Of a stretch of DNA of 64,000 nt, positions 47,290-58,200 are shown one piece after another (within the stretch, counting starts at the first letter, position 1; the number at the start of each line of letters is the position of its first letter). Origin of the DNA: Aquibacillus albus (GTDB lineage: Bacteria > Bacillota > Bacilli > Bacillales > Amphibacillaceae); contig NZ_JAFBDR010000003.1 of NCBI RefSeq assembly GCF_016908325.1, forward strand, positions 186,001 through 250,000, given 5' to 3'. The notes below the pieces were generated by a model that worked only from the letters and a program-made list of their open reading frames with translations, was not told where the DNA came from and did not search any database. A program made the position numbers and the translations under genes.

Positions 47290-48237
47290 ATGATACAAAT
47301 TATCGCCATTACAAAAGAAAATAAACAAGTATGCTTATCTTCCATTGATCAGCTAAAAACAGTTGATTACGCTTGGTACTGGATTGACTTCAACCAACCA
47401 ACTACAGAAGAAACCGATCAATTAGATAAAAAATTAAAGTTTCACCCACTAGCTATCGAGGATTGCATTCATAGCTTTCAACGTCCAAAGCTTGATTATT
47501 ACGATGACTACACCTTCTTTATTACCCATTCCATTAGCCGGGAAGACTTGTCAAAAAAAGAACATGATTTTTTCATTGGTGATCAATACATAGTAACCTA
47601 TCACAATCAGGATTCGCATGAAATTAATCAGGTGTGGAATCGCTTCAATCAGACTCAACACACAAACACCTGGGATCAATATCGGATTTTTTATGAAATA
47701 CTAGATAAAATCGTTGATAATTATTTTCCTAGTATTTATGAGATTGAAGATGAATTAAACGACATAGAAAATAATACGAATGATGAATCAACGGAAGTAT
47801 TGCTCGATAAACTTTTTGATATTCGGCATGAGCTATTAAAGCTTCGACATACAATTAACCCCATTCGCGACTTATTTTACCGTATTCTAAACTCAAGTCA
47901 CTTGAAAGGCATCCAAGAGCGTAAAGAATATTTTGCAGATATATATGATCATCTATTGAAATTGTCTGAAATGGTGGCATCAAACCGTGAAATCACTAAT
48001 GATATACGTGACAATTACTTATCGATTAACGCACATCAAACAAACGAAGTAATGAAAGTGCTAACGATTATCACCTCTATATTTGCACCACTAACCTTTA
48101 TTGTTGGTATTTATGGAATGAATTTTGCTAATATGCCGGAATTGAATTGGCAGTATGGGTACTTCTTTATTCTCTTATCAATGGGATTTATCGCACTCAT
48201 GATGTATATTTGGTTTAAGCGCAAAGGATGGTTTTAA
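47290..48237 (+). CDS. CorA-family magnesium/divalent cation transporter
   Basis: 315-aa protein with the CorA cytoplasmic funnel, a long coiled-coil helix (about 150-245) and two C-terminal membrane helices with the YGMN selectivity motif. Imports Mg2+ or other divalent cations as a pentamer. ATG 47290 has AAAGGAG at 8 nt; ATG 47284 is too close. Confidence 0.9.
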   Translation: MIQIIAITKENKQVCLSSIDQLKTVDYAWYWIDFNQPTTEETDQLDKKLKFHPLAIEDCIHSFQRPKLDYYDDYTFFITHSISREDLSKKEHDFFIGDQYIVTYHNQDSHEINQVWNRFNQTQHTNTWDQYRIFYEILDKIVDNYFPSIYEIEDELNDIENNTNDESTEVLLDKLFDIRHELLKLRHTINPIRDLFYRILNSSHLKGIQERKEYFADIYDHLLKLSEMVASNREITNDIRDNYLSINAHQTNEVMKVLTIITSIFAPLTFIVGIYGMNFANMPELNWQYGYFFILLSMGFIALMMYIWFKRKGWF

Positions 48238-48280
48238 CCTTTTCTAAAATAGACTAGAAAACGATTTAAAAAAAGAAATT

Positions 48281-48317
48281 AAAACGCATGGATTCCATTA
48301 TTGTCCATGCGTTTTTG
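48281..48317 (+). terminator. Terminator after CorA
   Basis: AAAACGCATGGA / TCCATGCGTTTTT stem with T-run. Confidence 0.85.
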
Positions 48318-48357
48318 TGTCTATTTTTTTGTTAGTTAACCCACTTGTGAATGTTTT

Positions 48358-48501
48358 TTACATTTTTACTATTTTTTGCAATTGACTTTGCATATCTAAC
48401 ATTAACTCTTGAAGTGTAGCTCCATTATATCCCTTTTCATATGCCTTCGTTAAAATAAGTAAAAGTTTCTCTTTATCATTCTTATCGAAGTTAAAATCCA
48501 C
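48358..48501 (-). CDS. Small hypothetical protein, 47 aa
   Basis: GTG start with AGGGGG at 8 nt. Charged amphipathic sequence (DFNFDKNDKEKLLLILTKAY, then YNGATLQELMLDMQSQLQKI), likely two helices. Below the usual ORF-length cut-off. I do not recognise its family; size and helix pattern are like small regulatory or sporulation peptides. Confidence 0.6.
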   Translation of the reverse strand: MDFNFDKNDKEKLLLILTKAYEKGYNGATLQELMLDMQSQLQKIVKM

Positions 48502-48797
48502 AATAATAGCCCCCTAATGTTTGGTTATTACATTATTCGAAATGGATGGACAATTTATAAGGTTTAATAGATAATTTTAAAGGCAAAGATACTTTTAAAA
48601 TTTCCCACTCATAATAGAGTGAATAGGTAACGATTTTCAGCTTTTCTTCGACTAAATCTCTGTTAATTAAACATCATATTATTCTATTTTTAATCATTTC
48701 GACATCATTTGTAACATAAATATAAATTTACGAAGTTGAAGTTTCATAGTAAAATGTAATATAGCATGTTTTTGGATATTTAAAAGGAGTATGTTAA
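48502..48797. promoter_or_regulatory. Divergent intergenic region before the LCP gene
   Basis: AT-rich; TGTAAC-N5-TATAAA near 48710-48726 is one base off a WalR-type box. No gene seen. Confidence 0.4.
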
Positions 48798-49793
48798 ATG
48801 ACAAAAAGATATCATTCACGTATACAAAAACGAAAGATAAAGAAAAGCCATCGTAAAAAAATATTATGGGTTCTGATACCGATCTTATTTCTTCTAGGTG
48901 CAACTTCTGTTTATGGAGCTTTATTGTACAACAAGGCAGAAGAAGTAATGAATGAATCCCATGTTGATGATGGAAGAGATAAATCAGAAAGACGAACAGA
49001 AGCTCCAGATCCAAAAAAGGACAATGTTTCCGTTTTGTTTATTGGTATTGATTCGAGTGATAAGCGTGGCAATCAGGATAGTGCCAGATCCGATGCTCTG
49101 ATTCTTGCAACACTAAATAAGGAAGACAAAAGCGTAAAGCTATTAAGTATTCCTAGAGATTCCTATGTTTATATACCAGAGCTTGGTTACTCAGATAAAA
49201 TTAATCATGCACATGCGTATGGCGGTGCAAAAGCTTCTATTGAGACAGTTGAAGAACTTTTTGATATTCCGGTTGACTATTACGTCAGATTGAACTTTGA
49301 GGCATTTATTGATGTTGTCGACTCGCTAAACGGAATAACCGTTGATGTACCTTTTGAACTTTATGAACAAGATTCGAATGACCGTAAAAATGCTATCCAT
49401 CTATTACCTGGAGAACAGCAACTGAATGGAGAAGAAGCACTTGCACTAGCAAGAACAAGAAAATTAGATAATGATATTGAACGCGGAAAAAGACAACAAG
49501 ACATTATTAAAGCTATCGTAAAGCGTGCTGCATCCTTAGACTCTATCTTTAGATATGATGACGTTATTGAAGCAGTTGGAGCAAATATGCAGACAAACAT
49601 GGAGTTTGATGAAATGAAAAGCTTCACATCCTATCGTTCATTAGATATTGAAGCACTAACATTAAAAGGATCCGATTATTGGCCTGGTGATGTTTACTAT
49701 TATCAATTAGATGAGGCTGATGTAGCTGCTAAATCTGAAATATTACAAAACCATCTTGAATTGAATGAAGAAACTGAAGCATCGACCAACTAA
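48798..49793 (+). CDS. LytR-CpsA-Psr (LCP) family phosphotransferase
   Basis: 331-aa type II membrane protein: basic cytoplasmic tail, one transmembrane helix (about 22-42), then the extracellular LCP domain with IDSSDKRGNQDSARSDALIL, SIPRDSYVYIP and a C-terminal ARTRKLDNDIERGKRQQDII. LCP proteins link wall teichoic acid or other anionic polymers to peptidoglycan. In this setting a secondary wall polymer binding SLH proteins is a possible product. ATG after AAAAGGAG. Confidence 0.92.
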   Translation: MTKRYHSRIQKRKIKKSHRKKILWVLIPILFLLGATSVYGALLYNKAEEVMNESHVDDGRDKSERRTEAPDPKKDNVSVLFIGIDSSDKRGNQDSARSDALILATLNKEDKSVKLLSIPRDSYVYIPELGYSDKINHAHAYGGAKASIETVEELFDIPVDYYVRLNFEAFIDVVDSLNGITVDVPFELYEQDSNDRKNAIHLLPGEQQLNGEEALALARTRKLDNDIERGKRQQDIIKAIVKRAASLDSIFRYDDVIEAVGANMQTNMEFDEMKSFTSYRSLDIEALTLKGSDYWPGDVYYYQLDEADVAAKSEILQNHLELNEETEASTN

Positions 49794-49800
49794 ATTTCTG

Positions 49801-49832
49801 ACCCCATTGAAATGATTCAATGGGGTCTTTAT
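49801..49832 (+). terminator. Terminator after the LCP gene
   Basis: ACCCCATTGAA / TTCAATGGGGTCTTT stem. Confidence 0.82.
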
Positions 49833-49888
49833 ACAAATTATTACCATTGGGACAAGTAAAATAGTCAAGAATAAATGCTTTTCATATT

Positions 49889-49927
49889 AAAAAAACAGAC
49901 CGGAGTCATCCTCCAGTCTGTTTTTTT
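49889..49927. terminator. Bidirectional terminator
   Basis: AAAAAACAGACCGGAG ... CTCCAGTCTGTTTTTTT; serves the minus-strand SLH gene that ends at 49926. Confidence 0.87.
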
Positions 49928-50747
49928 ACTTCTTTATAATAACTAAGCTTTTGTTTACTTCTTCTTCTGATGTAACATTCACGACCCCTACATATTTTCC
50001 GCTTTTATAAGCTAGTTCCTCGCCGTCTACATAGACCTTGTAGCTTTCTGGTTCGGAAACATCCAAAGTCACTTCTACTACACGATCAAAAATCGTAAGT
50101 CCTTCATTAACTGTAACGCTATGTGGAGTAGCAGCTAATAATGATTTCTGAAGGAAGGTAGCGAACTGACCACGTTTAACAGCTTCTTTCGGGCGAAAGT
50201 CATCCAATTGATTTGTAATCCCATATTGCGCAAATATTTTCACATTGTCCTTGTGAGAAGCATCTACATTAGCAAGATTAACATCAACAGAGTTACCATT
50301 ATCCTGTAAATCAAGTGCTTTTACCATTGTTGTCGCCATTTGCTCACGAGTCATATTTTTTATTGGCATAAATTTGCCACCAGCCCCAGAGAAAATACTA
50401 GGCGTAACCGCTGCAATTTTGTCAGCATAATCCATAGTTTCATCTACATCTGAATAATATTGCTGTAATACAGAACCAAAATCAGATGGAACTGGTAAAT
50501 TTAATGATAATTGATATAACACAGCGCCATGACGTCTTTGTAGTTCAGCATTCGTTCCATATGTTCCATCCGGATATCCTTGAATAATCCCTGCTGAAGC
50601 AAGCGCTGTAATAGAATCATAGTGCGATTGTCCTTCTTCAATATCACTAAAACTAGTTGCTGCTAATGCGCTTGAAGCGAACATCGATATCGATGCAGTA
50701 ACAGCAATCGTAGTAACCATAACCTTTTTCACTAATTTATTTTGCAT
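49926..50747 (-). CDS. SLH-domain surface protein
   Basis: 273-aa secreted protein: signal peptide about 1-29 (SSALA), then three SLH repeats (about 30-82, 85-140, 143-195: YPDGTYGTNAELQRRHGAV, MPIKNMTREQMATTMVKAL, RPKEAVKRGQFATFLQKSL) and a C-terminal beta domain of 70 aa. SLH repeats bind pyruvylated secondary wall polymer. No catalytic domain. First of four SLH proteins in 11 kb. Confidence 0.88.
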   Translation of the reverse strand: MQNKLVKKVMVTTIAVTASISMFASSALAATSFSDIEEGQSHYDSITALASAGIIQGYPDGTYGTNAELQRRHGAVLYQLSLNLPVPSDFGSVLQQYYSDVDETMDYADKIAAVTPSIFSGAGGKFMPIKNMTREQMATTMVKALDLQDNGNSVDVNLANVDASHKDNVKIFAQYGITNQLDDFRPKEAVKRGQFATFLQKSLLAATPHSVTVNEGLTIFDRVVEVTLDVSEPESYKVYVDGEELAYKSGKYVGVVNVTSEEEVNKSLVIIKK

Positions 50748-51008
50748 ATGTAGTTAGTCCTCCCTAATTGCAATTCTTATCTATTTATATAGTAAACGAT
50801 AGAAAGTAGGAAAAGAAAGGACAAAAACTACTATTTTTCGAGCTTTTCACATAAAAAAAGTACCATTATTCCCATTTTTTAACTTTTTATTTGTTTAAGC
50901 GAAAGAAAAAACCTCATAAACAAATGTTTATGAGGCTCCATCTATATATCTTATTACTAAGGGATTAAAGAATTTTAAGAGTATCTATAGTCTTACTTTA
51001 TTATATTA
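50748..51008. other. Intergenic region with terminator of the subtilase gene
   Basis: CCTCATAAAC / GTTTATGAGG hairpin at 50907-50936 with T-run on the minus strand; rest is promoter sequence for the SLH gene. Confidence 0.65.
50907..50936 (-). terminator. Terminator downstream of the SLH subtilase
   Basis: GCCTCATAAAC / GTTTATGAGGTTTTTTC on the minus strand. Confidence 0.85.
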
Positions 51009-53177
51009 TTACCCATTAGTCAAATAATTAAACAAGAAAATGGAAAAATGTTCTCTACTTATTGATTCATTGGGTTTAAAGGTATTATTTGGATATCCAT
51101 TGGAGATTTCGTTTGTCACTAGTGCATCAACTGCTTCAAACGCCCAGTGATCTTCTGGTATATCTTGAAAATTTGTTGTTTGATCTCCTTCTAAATCATA
51201 TGCAGTCATTAAAATTGCCGCCATCTGTCCTCGAGTCAAATCCCCACCCGGATCAAAAGTATTATCCCCTTTTCCACTTATAAATCCTAATTCCACAGCT
51301 GTCGCAATAGCTTTATATCCATAGGATTCCTCATCCACATCAGAAAATCCAGGGTCAGGAGCAGTTGATCCTTCAACATGAATACCCATTTCATTTAAAA
51401 TCATGTGAACCGCCTGTACCCTCGTTATTTTATTCTTCGGCCTAAACGTTCCATCTGGGTAACCTTTAATAATCTCTTTTTCTGTTAAGTATTCAATTTC
51501 TGCTACGTAATTTTCTACATCCGGGAATACAGGTTCATCTTCTTTTTCAATCGTTACGTCATACGGTGTCTCTGACCAATGATTAAATATATCATAAACA
51601 GCTAAATAATAATTACCCGGTTCTGCTGTAAATCTATAACGCTCTGCTTGGCCGATATCATTTTCATCAATCTCGAGCTCGCTTATTTGCTTTTTATTGA
51701 CGTAATGATACAGGATAGCTGTAAGATCTAGATGACTTGGCACGTTTTCCAACTCAATCAAAACCTCGGCTCTTTGGTCGACTTTAAATTGAAACCAATC
51801 AACATCCATTGGCAGCTCCATTTTTTCTTGGGTAGTATCGCCAATCCGAACCACTTTTGCCTCTGATTGAAAATCACCAGCATCGTCTTCCATTGATGGC
51901 AAGGATGCTTGAAGTGCATTAATCGCATTGACAACTCCATAACCATCTTCTGCCGTCCAAAAATCTTCACTACGCTTAACCGCGCTATATTCCAAAGCCC
52001 ACTCAATTTGCTCTGGGCTCCTGTCAGGAAATTCAGCACGTAATAACCCTGCAACAGCACTTACAATTGGTGCGGCAAAAGAAGTCCCTGACTGGTATGC
52101 ATACCCTTCCTCATAGTGAGTACTTAAAATATCTTGTCCTGGAGCAGAAATATCTGTTGTATTTCCATAGTTTGAAAAAGTTGATCTAGCATTTCCTTGG
52201 TCTGAAGCTGCTACTGCAATAACTGGCGTGTATGCAGCAGGATAGGTTAATTCAGTCGTGTTTTCATTACCAGCAGCTGCAATCAACACCATTCCTTCAT
52301 TGTATGCTTCCCATAGTGCCTCATCCTCGGATTCACTATATTCATTGGTTCCAAAACTCATATTTATGATGTCAGCGCCTTGTTCAATCGCATAGTAAAC
52401 CCCATCTACAACATCTGTGACAGATGCTTCCCCTTTACTATCAGCAATTTTAACGGGCAGTACTTTTGCATTCATGTCAATGCCCACTACACCAATCCTG
52501 TTCGCATTGGAAGCGATCATACCAGCAATATGGGTCCCATGACCATGATCATCATTAGGATCATCATCATCGTCGACAAAATCATATCCTGGAAGTATCC
52601 TCCCCTCCAAATCAGGATGACTTTGATTGATACCCGTATCTAGAACAGCAATCGTTACGTCTGACGAGCCTTTTGTCACATCCCAAGCTTGTGGCATGTC
52701 AATTTGATTTAAATACCATTGCTCTTTATAATATGGGTCATTTGGTACATATGAAAGTTCTCGTTTGTAATCTGGCTCTGCAGAAAGAATTCCACTTGTT
52801 TGCAACAACTCTGCCTGTGTTGCTGTATAACCCCTCTCTTGTGGAACTTCTACAAGCTGATACCCCTTTTTTTCCATCCGATGTGATAAAGGTATTTTTT
52901 TCAATCCAAATTCTTTTGTATTAAAGGATGAATCTTGGTCTACTTTTATTAACAGTCTTCTTTGGTTAACTTTTGATAAATCAACCGTCTTACTTAGCTT
53001 TTCTGATTGTATTTGATGCGTTACCTGTTGCGATGAGTGTTGTTGCCTCTCCGTCTGAAGTGGATCCATTCTCTGAATTGATTGTTTAATAGATGTTGCT
53101 GTTATTGCCTGGGGAATGATTACCATGCTGATAATCAAAATAACAATTGCAGCTCTTATTTTCACATTCCCTTTCAT
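51009..53177 (-). CDS. Subtilisin-like serine protease (S8) with three C-terminal SLH domains
   Basis: 722-aa exported protease. Signal peptide about 1-28, I9-like propeptide region, S8 domain with Asp180 (AVLDTGIN), His213 (GHGTHIAG), Asn304 and Ser366 (GTSFAAP), a pre-peptidase C-terminal-like domain (about 430-530), and three SLH repeats (about 540-722). Hence wall-anchored rather than freely released. It follows the transglycosylase-like gene by 51 bp, so they may form an operon. Confidence 0.92.
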   Translation of the reverse strand: MKGNVKIRAAIVILIISMVIIPQAITATSIKQSIQRMDPLQTERQQHSSQQVTHQIQSEKLSKTVDLSKVNQRRLLIKVDQDSSFNTKEFGLKKIPLSHRMEKKGYQLVEVPQERGYTATQAELLQTSGILSAEPDYKRELSYVPNDPYYKEQWYLNQIDMPQAWDVTKGSSDVTIAVLDTGINQSHPDLEGRILPGYDFVDDDDDPNDDHGHGTHIAGMIASNANRIGVVGIDMNAKVLPVKIADSKGEASVTDVVDGVYYAIEQGADIINMSFGTNEYSESEDEALWEAYNEGMVLIAAAGNENTTELTYPAAYTPVIAVAASDQGNARSTFSNYGNTTDISAPGQDILSTHYEEGYAYQSGTSFAAPIVSAVAGLLRAEFPDRSPEQIEWALEYSAVKRSEDFWTAEDGYGVVNAINALQASLPSMEDDAGDFQSEAKVVRIGDTTQEKMELPMDVDWFQFKVDQRAEVLIELENVPSHLDLTAILYHYVNKKQISELEIDENDIGQAERYRFTAEPGNYYLAVYDIFNHWSETPYDVTIEKEDEPVFPDVENYVAEIEYLTEKEIIKGYPDGTFRPKNKITRVQAVHMILNEMGIHVEGSTAPDPGFSDVDEESYGYKAIATAVELGFISGKGDNTFDPGGDLTRGQMAAILMTAYDLEGDQTTNFQDIPEDHWAFEAVDALVTNEISNGYPNNTFKPNESISREHFSIFLFNYLTNG

Positions 53178-53228
53178 TCCACCATCCCCTGTCTACGTTT
53201 GTCTAATCTATTAACGGCTCCTGCGTTT

Positions 53229-54629
53229 CTAAAAATCTACCATTGTACGATACAAAAAGATGGCAAATTGAGAACGAGTAATATCTATATTTGGATGAAA
53301 AGGATCCGCCACAGTAACATTATTATGATAGATTAAATTTACCGCTTCTGGATTCCAGATATGCTCCTGATCCTTAAATGTATGGGTAGAGGTTGGCTTT
53401 TCAAAATAATCCTCAAAAGCATCACTCATTACCTGTGCCATTTGTGCGCGTGTTAGAAATTCCTTTGGACGAAGCTTCCCGCCCCCTCCAAGCAAGCCAT
53501 TAAATTCAGCTTTTGCTAACTGCTCAATATAAGCATTACCAGGATCAACATCATCTGCTTTCATTTCGTAATCAGATGGCATCGTTAATTGAAGCGTATT
53601 ATCTAAGATTACCGCAACATGCTCTCTTTTTAACGGATCATGTGAACCAAAGCTTCCACCTGGATACCCATTGGCAAAATCATTTAATGCTACAAAACCA
53701 AGTGCAGCTGCTCGTCTGTCATCACCAGCGTCAGAAAAAACCATGCTCTCTTTTCCCTGATTTAGATAGGCGGACGCAACAAATCCTTCTACAGTAACAC
53801 CTTCCACTGGGTAATAGACAAAATCATTATCCATAGATGGTGATTCTGTTGGTGCATCAACAATAGTTAAAGGTGTATACGGCCAAAGTTTTGTAACGAC
53901 ATTTCCTTCCGTTACAGCGCTTCTTAAACTAACAGAGCCATCTCTTTCATCTATATAAACGAGATCACCTTGTTCAAAAAGCTGCTGTGAGGGTGTTTGT
54001 GTTTCCGTTGTATAATGCTTTCCCTCCGCAAATTTCATTGAGTTACTATTATCTTCATAGCGAATATCAAACGTAGGGAAATCAAAATGATGATCATTCC
54101 AATAAATCAACGATGAACCCTCCATACGATCATACACTCTTTCTTGGTATGCTTCATCAGGGTTTTCATTTGGATCGTTTTGCTTGGACAATCCATTATA
54201 TGCCATAATAGCAAAGTACCAATTTTCTAAAACAGTTCGATCTTGGTCATTCATCTCAGGTAAGTAAGATAGATTCCATTTTGCAATTAACACCTGTGCT
54301 GCAATTTCTATATTATAAGTTAAGTCGGTTTTTAGTTTTTCTTCATCTACTTCTATATCGATTTTACCTGGAGTCACTTGCATCATACCGATACCACCAT
54401 CGTTTGATACAATCGGTGAACCATCCTCTTGAAACTGCTTATAGCCAGTTTCAATAAATGCAATAGCCTTCAATATTTCTGGTGGAATATCATATTGTTG
54501 AGCAATATTTGTGATTTTTTCTTTTACTTCATCGATAGGTAGATTGTTAGATTCATTAGCTTGGACAGGTAACTGTTTTAAACCGATGATACCAAAAATG
54601 AAAACGAGAACAATTACTAGTTTTTTCAT
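53229..54629 (-). CDS. SLT lytic-transglycosylase-like protein with SLH repeats
   Basis: 466-aa secreted protein. Signal peptide 1-25, SLT-like domain (30-170) with probable catalytic Glu60 in AFIETGYKQF and GGIGMMQVTPG, a middle SH3-like region (about 220-305), then three SLH repeats (310-466). Expected to cleave glycan strands of peptidoglycan at the surface. Upstream partner of the SLH subtilase at 51009, same strand. Confidence 0.87.
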   Translation of the reverse strand: MKKLVIVLVFIFGIIGLKQLPVQANESNNLPIDEVKEKITNIAQQYDIPPEILKAIAFIETGYKQFQEDGSPIVSNDGGIGMMQVTPGKIDIEVDEEKLKTDLTYNIEIAAQVLIAKWNLSYLPEMNDQDRTVLENWYFAIMAYNGLSKQNDPNENPDEAYQERVYDRMEGSSLIYWNDHHFDFPTFDIRYEDNSNSMKFAEGKHYTTETQTPSQQLFEQGDLVYIDERDGSVSLRSAVTEGNVVTKLWPYTPLTIVDAPTESPSMDNDFVYYPVEGVTVEGFVASAYLNQGKESMVFSDAGDDRRAAALGFVALNDFANGYPGGSFGSHDPLKREHVAVILDNTLQLTMPSDYEMKADDVDPGNAYIEQLAKAEFNGLLGGGGKLRPKEFLTRAQMAQVMSDAFEDYFEKPTSTHTFKDQEHIWNPEAVNLIYHNNVTVADPFHPNIDITRSQFAIFLYRTMVDF

Positions 54630-54703
54630 TATCTATTTCCCCCTTTTAATCCATGTCTATTATACTAGAATTTTAGTTCATTGACAGCGGTCTTAAAGAG
54701 GAT

Positions 54704-54741
54704 GTTCAAAAAGTCACCAAATGATTAGCGACTTTTTGAAC
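54704..54741. terminator. Terminator-like inverted repeat
   Basis: GTTCAAAAAGTC / GACTTTTTGAAC stem just after the small membrane protein gene; T-rich on the minus strand within the stem. Confidence 0.7.
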
Positions 54742-54747
54742 ACACTT

Positions 54748-55011
54748 CTATTGAAAAAAGCCTCTTAATATCAAAAATTCAAAGATTAGAATGATAATAC
54801 ATACAAAGAAAAACATCCCAATTCGAAATTCCGCTGCCCAATCTCTTCTTAGTTCTCCCTTAAAAAATGAAATGATATTTGGTCGAAAGTCTAACTTCAG
54901 ACATTCAAAAAAATGATCTGTATCATCAAAAAAAGAACGAAAAATAATCCTAAATAAATAGAAGTCCAACACAACAAAACCAATCAGCAAAATAAAACCG
55001 ATAAATATCAT
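54748..55011 (-). CDS. Small membrane protein, unknown
   Basis: 87-aa protein with two hydrophobic helices (about 1-26 and 65-85) separated by a charged loop (FFDDTDHFFECLKLDFRP). GGGAGGAG ribosome binding site. No family recognised. Divergent from the RND exporter, single gene. Confidence 0.6.
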   Translation of the reverse strand: MIFIGFILLIGFVVLDFYLFRIIFRSFFDDTDHFFECLKLDFRPNIISFFKGELRRDWAAEFRIGMFFFVCIIILIFEFLILRGFFQ

Positions 55012-55244
55012 TTGATAATCTCTCCTCCCATTAATTAGTACGAATAATTAGTGAAAAAGTTTCAGCGAACCCATTACTTCTATGTTCGAGACAACGTTTC
55101 TTCGGACAATGAGGTTGACAACTTTATCACACATTCAGCAATTATTTCGTAATGAGTGATTATGTTCATTAGGAAAAGGGAAGACAATAGGATAAAAAAC
55201 GTTTTGTACGTCTCATTGTAATAGTTTATAGAGGAGGACACTAA

Positions 55245-58200
55245 GTGAAGCTCGTAGACATTTCTGTAAAACGGCCAGTGGGTGTCATCATGATTGTCGT
55301 GGCAATTATCGCATTAGGCGCAATCTCTTTGCGTAACCTTGCCATTGATTTATTTCCTGAAATTGACTTACCCATCGCTGTTGTGACCACCACATATGAA
55401 GGAGCAGCTCCACAAGAGGTGGAAGAATTAGTTAGTAAACCAATTGAATCATCCATCAGTACAGTTCAAGGAATCGATACCGTTCAGACACAATCACAAC
55501 CAAATTCTTCCATGGTTGTTATGATGTTTAAAAATGGGACGGATTTAGATAATGCACTCTTAAACGTACGTGAACGAGTCGACCAAATCAAAGCAGTGCT
55601 ACCAGAGGGTGCAGGGGAACCGAATGTCTTACGTTTTGATCCACAGCAAACCCCGGTCATTTACACAGCACTAATCGGTAAATCTTCTGAGGATTTACAA
55701 CAAATTGCTGAGGATTTAGTCGTTCCAGCTTTTGAAAGAAAGGAAGGCGTTGGTTCTGTAACAGTAGAAGGTGGAAAAACAAGAGAAGTGCAAGTGGAAA
55801 TGAACCAAAATGAACTAATTCAGTATGGGTTAACCCCATCTATACTTGTACAAGCAATTAATAGCGCAAATCAGTCAGTCTCTGCTGGTGTATTAGAAAA
55901 GGGTAATAAAGACGTTCAGGTACGGGTGGAAGGAGAATTTGAATCAATTGAAGACATTCGCAATACAATTATCCTGACTCCTACAGGGGATCCAATAAAA
56001 CTATCAGATGTTGCAACGATTTCCGATACATTTAAAGAAGTTACCAGCATCTCAAAGGTCGATGGTCAGCCCGCTGTTATCCTATCTGTTTTAAAGGAAT
56101 CAGGTGGAAATACCGTACAAGTAGCAAGCAACGTTCAGGATGCAATGGCCGATTTAGAAGGTACACTACCTGATGGTGTAGAGCAAAAAGTTGTCGTAGA
56201 TACGTCTGAATATATCAACCAATCCATCCAATCTGTATTAATGAACATGATTTATGGTGGTATTTTCTCTCTACTCATCTTACTTTTATTTTTAAAAAGT
56301 GTACGCGCAACGATTGTTATCGGTTTTTCGATTCCAATAGCAGTTATTTCTACTTTTGCTCTCATGTACTTTACCGGAAACACATTAAACATGCTGACAA
56401 TGGGCGGTTTAGCGTTAGGAATTGGAATGATGGTCGATAGCTCCATCGTAATCTTGGAAAATATTGTTGATTATCGCGAACGAGGATTTAGTAGAATCGA
56501 AGCAGCCAAAAGAGGTGCGTCTGAACTGGCACCAGCAATTATTGCTTCCACAACAACCAGTTTGGTCGTGTTTTTACCAATTGTTTTTGTTGAAGGTATA
56601 GCCTCTGATTTATTTACACCAATGGCGCTAACGGTATCCTTCTCTTTAATTGCATCCTTAGTCGTTGCGATTACTTTAATTCCAATGCTTTCTTCTAAGC
56701 TACTAAGGAAAGCTTTCCGTTCAGAAGGACGTCGTAATTGGTTTAATCAATTCATGAACCGACTAACTAGCCGTTATCAAAATACACTCCGAATGGTGTT
56801 AAATCGGCGCAAAACAACATTTGCTGTCACAATCGCTTTAATCATCGGGAGCTTATCTCTTATTCCATTGATTGGGACAGAATTTATCCCGTCCGGTGAT
56901 CAAGGACAGATAAGTATTGATGTCAGAACAGCCACGGGAACGCAATTAGAGGAAACGGAAGAAATTACAAATCAAATGAATGAAAAATTGGAAGCTTATC
57001 AAAGCATTATTCAATCAAACTATTTAACGATTGGTGGAGGTGGCGGTGAAGCCGGATTAACAACAGATGCAAGTAGAGCGAACTATACCATTCAGCTAAT
57101 CCCATCCAATCAGCGAACAAAGACAACCGATCAAGTAATAACAGAGTTAAACGATTCTCTACAGGAAATACCTGGTGCAGAAATTACGGTTAGTGCGATG
57201 GAAGCCGGAATAGGTGGCGGTTCACCAGTAAGCATTCAATTAAACGGATCTGATTACGAAGTATTAAGAGGACTTTCAGATCAAGTGGTTTACCGATTGA
57301 ATGATATTGATGGCATACACAATCCAGAGGCTTCAATCGAAGAGGGACGGCCCGAGGTGCAGGTGCAAGTCGACCGTGATATTGCAGCACAACATGGTTT
57401 AACTTATCAGCAAGTAATGTCACAAGTTCAAATGGCCTTTAATGGTCAAATAGCAACTAGATTACGAGAGGCAGCTGAAGAAGTTGATGTTCGTTTCATT
57501 TTTCCTGAAGAAGACCGTAAAACGGTTAGCGATTTAAATCATTTACAAATTCAAACAAATGACGGGAGATTAATTCCTTTACTAACAGTTGCTAATTTGG
57601 AGCAAGTGCAAGGTCCGGCAACTCTCACACGTGAAAATCAGCAAAGACAAGTTAATATAACAAGTGACATTGTTGATCGCGATTTAGGGAGCGTGACAGC
57701 TGATATTAAGGAAGAATTGGATACATTACATTTCCCTGATGGCTATTCATATTCCATCGGTGGACAGGCACAGGACATGACGGAATCATTTACGGACCTA
57801 GGCCTTGCGCTCATTTTTTCGGTTTTTCTCGTATATGCTGTAATGGCAATTCAATTTGAAAACTTCCTACATCCATTTATTATTATGTTTTCCATGCCTG
57901 CAACAGTGGTAGGAATATTAGGTGGTTTATTTATAACAGGGTCAACTTTAAGTATAACTGCTTTAATCGGGATAATCATGCTAACAGGGATCGTGGTTAA
58001 TAACGCCATTGTACTTGTTGATTACGTGAACATTTTACGATCCAGAGGGATTGAACGAACGGAAGCGATTCTAGAAGCAGGTAAAAGCAGGATGCGACCA
58101 ATCTTAATGACAACCTTAACGACCATTTTAGGTATGTCACCATTAGCACTTGGAATTGGTGAAGGAACAGAAACCCAACAACCACTAGCCATCGTAGTAA

